This document shows positions 5,406-7,989 of a stretch of 7,989 nucleotides of DNA, in pieces (the first letter of the stretch is position 1; every line of letters begins with the position of its first letter). The position numbers and the translations under genes are program-made. The notes beneath the pieces were generated by a model, which was not told where the DNA came from, searched no databases, and was given only the letters and a program-made list of their open reading frames with translations. This DNA is from an uncultured Planctomycetaceae bacterium (GTDB lineage: Bacteria; Planctomycetota; Planctomycetia; Pirellulales; Pirellulaceae), in NCBI GenBank assembly GCA_903927685.1, contig CAIYOB010000761.1, positions 1-7,989 of the forward strand, written 5' to 3'.

Positions 5406-5495
5406 GGGGGCACAACCCAGGCAGACGTGAACGGCTTTCAGGCTCCGCTCGGAACGGGCCGCTGAGATCGCTGCGCCCACGGCGGGATACGAGCC

Positions 5496-6128
5496 TCACG
5501 CGTCGGGCTCGTCGCGGGCCACTCCAGCGGCGGCACAGACGCGGACGAGTTCCGCCACGGAGGTGACGGCCAACTTCTCCATGACCCGGCCGCGGTGGAC
5601 CTTGACCGTCTTCTCGGCGATCCCCAGACGCGCGGCGATCTGCTTGTTCAGTGCCCCGGTCAGCACGCAGCGCAGGACCTCCAGTTCACGGGGCGTGAGC
5701 GATTCCAGACGCTCGCGGACGGTCCCAAGTTCGGTCCGCTCGCGGACGACGGACGCGTGGCGAGCCAGAGCTTCGTGGATCGTCTGCAAGAGAACCTCGT
5801 CGTCCACAGGCTTGGTCAGGAAATCCGCCGCCCCCTGTTTCATGGCGCCGACCCCCAGGGAGATGCTGCCATGCCCCGTGAGGAAGATGATGGGCAGGTC
5901 GCAGCCCTGCTGCGCGAGCCGAGCCTGCAACTCCGTGCCGCTGAGGCCGGCCATGCAGACGTCCAGGACCATGCAGCCGCAACCGTCGTAGGGCGGACGT
6001 TGCAGGAAGGCCTCCCCGGAGGGAAATGCCTCGACGGTCAGACCGGCCGAACGCAGCAACCGGGTCAAGCCCGTGCGGACCGAAGTGTCGTCGTCGATGA
6101 CGAAGATGGTGGGCGATTTCTCAGGCAT
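5496..6128 (-). CDS. FixJ-family response regulator, receiver plus NarL/LuxR-type HTH (RR3)
   Basis: A 210-aa cytoplasmic transcription regulator. The receiver domain (about residues 5-120) has IDDD (11-14), phospho-acceptor D56 (MVLDVCMAGLSG), T84 (IIFLTGHG) and K106 (FLTKPVDD). A linker leads to a NarL/LuxR-type helix-turn-helix at about 143-200: LTPRELEVLRCVLTG, NKQIAARLGIAEKTVKVHRG and the RVMEKLAVTS helix. Length and layout match FixJ/TodT-type regulators. The usual Pro after DVxM is Ala (residue 60). The ATG at 6128 lies inside the end of the kinase gene, overlapping it by 8 nt, with GGAG 7 nt upstream, so the two are translationally coupled and almost certainly cognate. It is the only DNA-binding response regulator in the window, hence the natural candidate to bind the 7-2-7 repeats. 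Target genes are unknown. Confidence 0.95.
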   Translation of the reverse strand: MPEKSPTIFVIDDDTSVRTGLTRLLRSAGLTVEAFPSGEAFLQRPPYDGCGCMVLDVCMAGLSGTELQARLAQQGCDLPIIFLTGHGSISLGVGAMKQGAADFLTKPVDDEVLLQTIHEALARHASVVRERTELGTVRERLESLTPRELEVLRCVLTGALNKQIAARLGIAEKTVKVHRGRVMEKLAVTSVAELVRVCAAAGVARDEPDA

Positions 6129-7989
6129 CGCTGGGCTCCGTACTGGCGGGGGCGGACGGCAAGGAAAACGAGACCGTGACGCCGGTGTCCTCGTTATTGG
6201 CGGCCCAGATGCGGCCGCCGTGCGTCTGCATCATGCGGCGGCAGATGGCCAAGCCCATGCCGAGGCCCGTAGGTTTGGTGGTGAAGAAAGGCTCAAAGAT
6301 GTTATTGATGTCCGCCGGCGGGATTCCGCACCCGCGATCCCGAACCGAGACCACGATGGTGCCCGACTCGAACCGGGTGCGAACGAGGACCTCGCGTCGG
6401 TCGGGCGGCACGTCCTTGACGGCGTCCAGGGCGTTGAGCATCAGATTCACCAGGATCTGCTGGACCTCGATCCGCCCGGCGAGCACCGCCGGCAACGCCG
6501 TCGCGAGATCCACCGCCAGCGTCGCGTTGCGTCCCACAGCCTCGCTATGCAACAACTGGATGACCTCGCGGACCGCGTCGTTCATGGGGAACGCCTCGGG
6601 CTCGGGCCTCCCTTTCTGAAGCATGAGGCGGAGCCGGTGAATGACGCTGCCCGCCCGCTTGTCGTCCTGGATGATGTCGTCGAGGATTTCGCGGAATTGG
6701 TCCAGGTCCGGCGACTCCGCGGCCAGGAACCGCCGCGCGGCCTGGGCATTGCTGAGGATCGCGGCCAGCGGCTGGTTGAGTTCGTGGGCCAGCGAGGCGG
6801 TCAACTCGCCCATCCGAGCCACCCGGTCCGCGCGCGCCAACTCGTCCCGCATCCGGCGCGAATCCTCCTCGGCGCTCCGGCGATCGGTAATGTCGGTGCA
6901 GGCCCCGACCCATTCGCGGATCGCGCCTCCATCCACCACGGGGACGCCGCGCACCGACAGCCAGCGATACTGGCCGTCGTGCCGGCGCAGACGATACTCC
7001 ACGGCGTACAGCGAGCGTGTGGCGACGGCCTGCGACCAGACGGCGGCGGTGGGCTGGCGGTCGTCCGGGTGCACGGCGTCGGCCCAGCCCCAGCCTTGGA
7101 TCTGCTCGCGGGTCTGCCCGGTGAAGGCCCGCCAGGAAGGCATGTCGTCCACCACCAGGCCCTGCGCATCGGTCGTCCACCCCAGCTGGGTCGAGGCGGT
7201 GACAAACGAGCGGTAGCGGGCCTCGCTCGACTCCAGCGCACGCAGGGCCTGTTTGCGATCGGTGATGTCGATGCCCATCTCGAGGATCAGGGTCGAACCG
7301 TCCGTGTCGACGAAGGGGAAGTCGTAGACGTCGTAGTCTCGGCCATCCGGCCCGGTCCATTCCCAGCGGCCCGGCGCGTGAGTCGCGAGCACCTTGTACG
7401 TTTCGCAGTTCTCGCATGGCTCGGTACGCTCGAACAGGAACTCGTAACAGCGTCGCCCTTGAGATTCGCCGAATCGCTCGCGGAAGAAGCGGTTGGCGAA
7501 GGGCACGTGGTAATCCGTCGAAAGCAGGGCCACGTACACGGGCAATGTCTCCAGCAAGTCGTAGAGCCGCTGCCGTTCGGCCTGAACGCTCTCGAACGTC
7601 TTCTGCAACTCCGCGGTCCGCTCGGCGACGCGCGTTTCCAGTTCGGCATTGAGCCGCTGGAGGGACTGCTCCGTTTCCTTCAGGGCCGTGATGTCCCGGG
7701 CCACGTGGACCGTGCCCGTCACGCGCCCCAACTCGTCAAACCGGGGCGAGGTCGTGACCAGGAAGTGCCCGCCCAAAGACGGCTCCTGAAGTTCGACCGA
7801 ATGCTCCTGGCCGTCCCGGCAGGTCTGCGCGTGCGGGCAGGAGTCGGGCGGCAGGGAAGTTCCGTGGACGATATCGTAGCAGGGCAACCCGACACAGCTC
7901 CCTGGCGCCCGTTTCAACCGCTCGGCCATGGCCCGGTTGGCACGCACGATCCGGTGCTGGCAGTCCAGGATCGCCACGAGGTCGGGCAC
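6121..7989 (-). CDS. Multi-PAS sensor histidine kinase, FixL-like (5' end outside window)
   Basis: The C-terminal 622 codons of a sensor kinase; the frame is open to the window edge and the true start lies beyond it. There are three PAS domains: about residues 1-103 (ending in VARDIT), about 141-243 after a coiled coil (ending in MGIDITDRK) and about 256-371 with its PAC segment (ending in CTDITDRR). The HisKA helix has H402 in SLAHELNQPLAAI, the FixL/DctB-like H-box. The ATPase domain has the N-box QILVNLMLNALDA (511-523), the G1 box DRGCGIP (551-557), and FEPFFTTKPTGLGMGLAI (565-582). No membrane segment is visible in this part. PAS1 and PAS2 both carry CY...C clusters (C37, C51, C57; C181, C192, C195), a possible metal or redox site. 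Its TGA overlaps the RR3 start, making RR3 the probable phosphotransfer partner. Confidence 0.95.
   Translation of the reverse strand: MPDLVAILDCQHRIVRANRAMAERLKRAPGSCVGLPCYDIVHGTSLPPDSCPHAQTCRDGQEHSVELQEPSLGGHFLVTTSPRFDELGRVTGTVHVARDITALKETEQSLQRLNAELETRVAERTAELQKTFESVQAERQRLYDLLETLPVYVALLSTDYHVPFANRFFRERFGESQGRRCYEFLFERTEPCENCETYKVLATHAPGRWEWTGPDGRDYDVYDFPFVDTDGSTLILEMGIDITDRKQALRALESSEARYRSFVTASTQLGWTTDAQGLVVDDMPSWRAFTGQTREQIQGWGWADAVHPDDRQPTAAVWSQAVATRSLYAVEYRLRRHDGQYRWLSVRGVPVVDGGAIREWVGACTDITDRRSAEEDSRRMRDELARADRVARMGELTASLAHELNQPLAAILSNAQAARRFLAAESPDLDQFREILDDIIQDDKRAGSVIHRLRLMLQKGRPEPEAFPMNDAVREVIQLLHSEAVGRNATLAVDLATALPAVLAGRIEVQQILVNLMLNALDAVKDVPPDRREVLVRTRFESGTIVVSVRDRGCGIPPADINNIFEPFFTTKPTGLGMGLAICRRMMQTHGGRIWAANNEDTGVTVSFSLPSAPASTEPSDA
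6136..6139 (-). promoter_or_regulatory. Ribosome binding site of RR3 inside the kinase gene
   Basis: GGAG within the last codons of the kinase, 7 nt before the RR3 ATG at 6128. It fits coupled translation of the overlapping pair. Confidence 0.5.

Larger units (their letters stand above)
5175..5495. other. 321-nt stretch without an intact gene
   Basis: From right to left: 5406-5495 downstream of RR3 shows nothing recognisable and no clear terminator; 5389-5405 is intergenic repeat copy 4; 5220-5301 is a decayed fragment of a receiver gene; 5175-5219 is the short leader of the phosphatase with its ribosome binding site at 5181-5184. Any phosphatase promoter should lie here; the -10-like CATCAT at 5367 down to 5362, 21 nt after CCAAT of the repeat, is a weak candidate. 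Confidence 0.6.

Overview
The window is a gene-dense, high-G+C stretch of signal-transduction genes, all read from the minus strand. In transcription order (right to left) they are: a 5'-truncated multi-PAS histidine kinase, a FixJ/NarL-type response regulator overlapping it, a membrane SpoIIE/PP2C phosphatase with a c-type-heme sensor domain, an atypical receiver protein, ADP-glucose pyrophosphorylase (glgC), a stand-alone receiver, and a sigma-70 family factor. The sigma factor's layout (region 1.2, then 2, then 4, with almost no region 3), the receiver with a 'PWGGGDGVL' loop, and the taste for DUF3365-type sensors together suggest a planctomycete, possibly Pirellulales-like. That taxonomy is inferred from protein style; no rRNA or marker gene is present.

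Layout. 1-89 holds no recognisable gene. 90-995 is the sigma factor, with a 149-nt leader (996-1144). 1145-1552 is receiver RR1, and 1553-1710 is non-coding. 1711-2994 is glgC and 3015-3395 is the atypical receiver RR2, 20 nt apart and probably one operon. 3396-3590 is non-coding. 3591-5174 is the heme-sensor phosphatase. 5175-5495 has no intact gene but carries a decayed receiver fragment and a repeat copy. 5496-6128 (RR3) and 6121-7989 (kinase) overlap by 8 nt and form a FixL/FixJ-like two-component pair.

The most unusual signal is a small intergenic repeat family. One copy, always in the same orientation, lies ahead of each transcription unit whose upstream region is visible: sigma, RR1, RR2-glgC and the phosphatase. 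The full form is a perfect 7-2-7 inverted repeat (TAGGACC, AA, GGTCCTA), a CGACGAA linker, and a further GGTCCAAT half-site. The 7-2-7 spacing is that of NarL-family operators, and RR3 is the only NarL-type DNA-binding regulator in the window. A coordinated local regulon is therefore a reasonable but untested hypothesis. Two copies also supply the TAG stop codon of the gene before them, and one copy looks like a 14-bp deletion between its own direct repeats.

The genes suggest a cluster that senses redox or small-molecule state (a heme c phosphatase and a kinase with cysteine-motif PAS domains) and feeds transcription (RR3, sigma factor) and glycogen synthesis (glgC). The functional links between them are inferred from position only.
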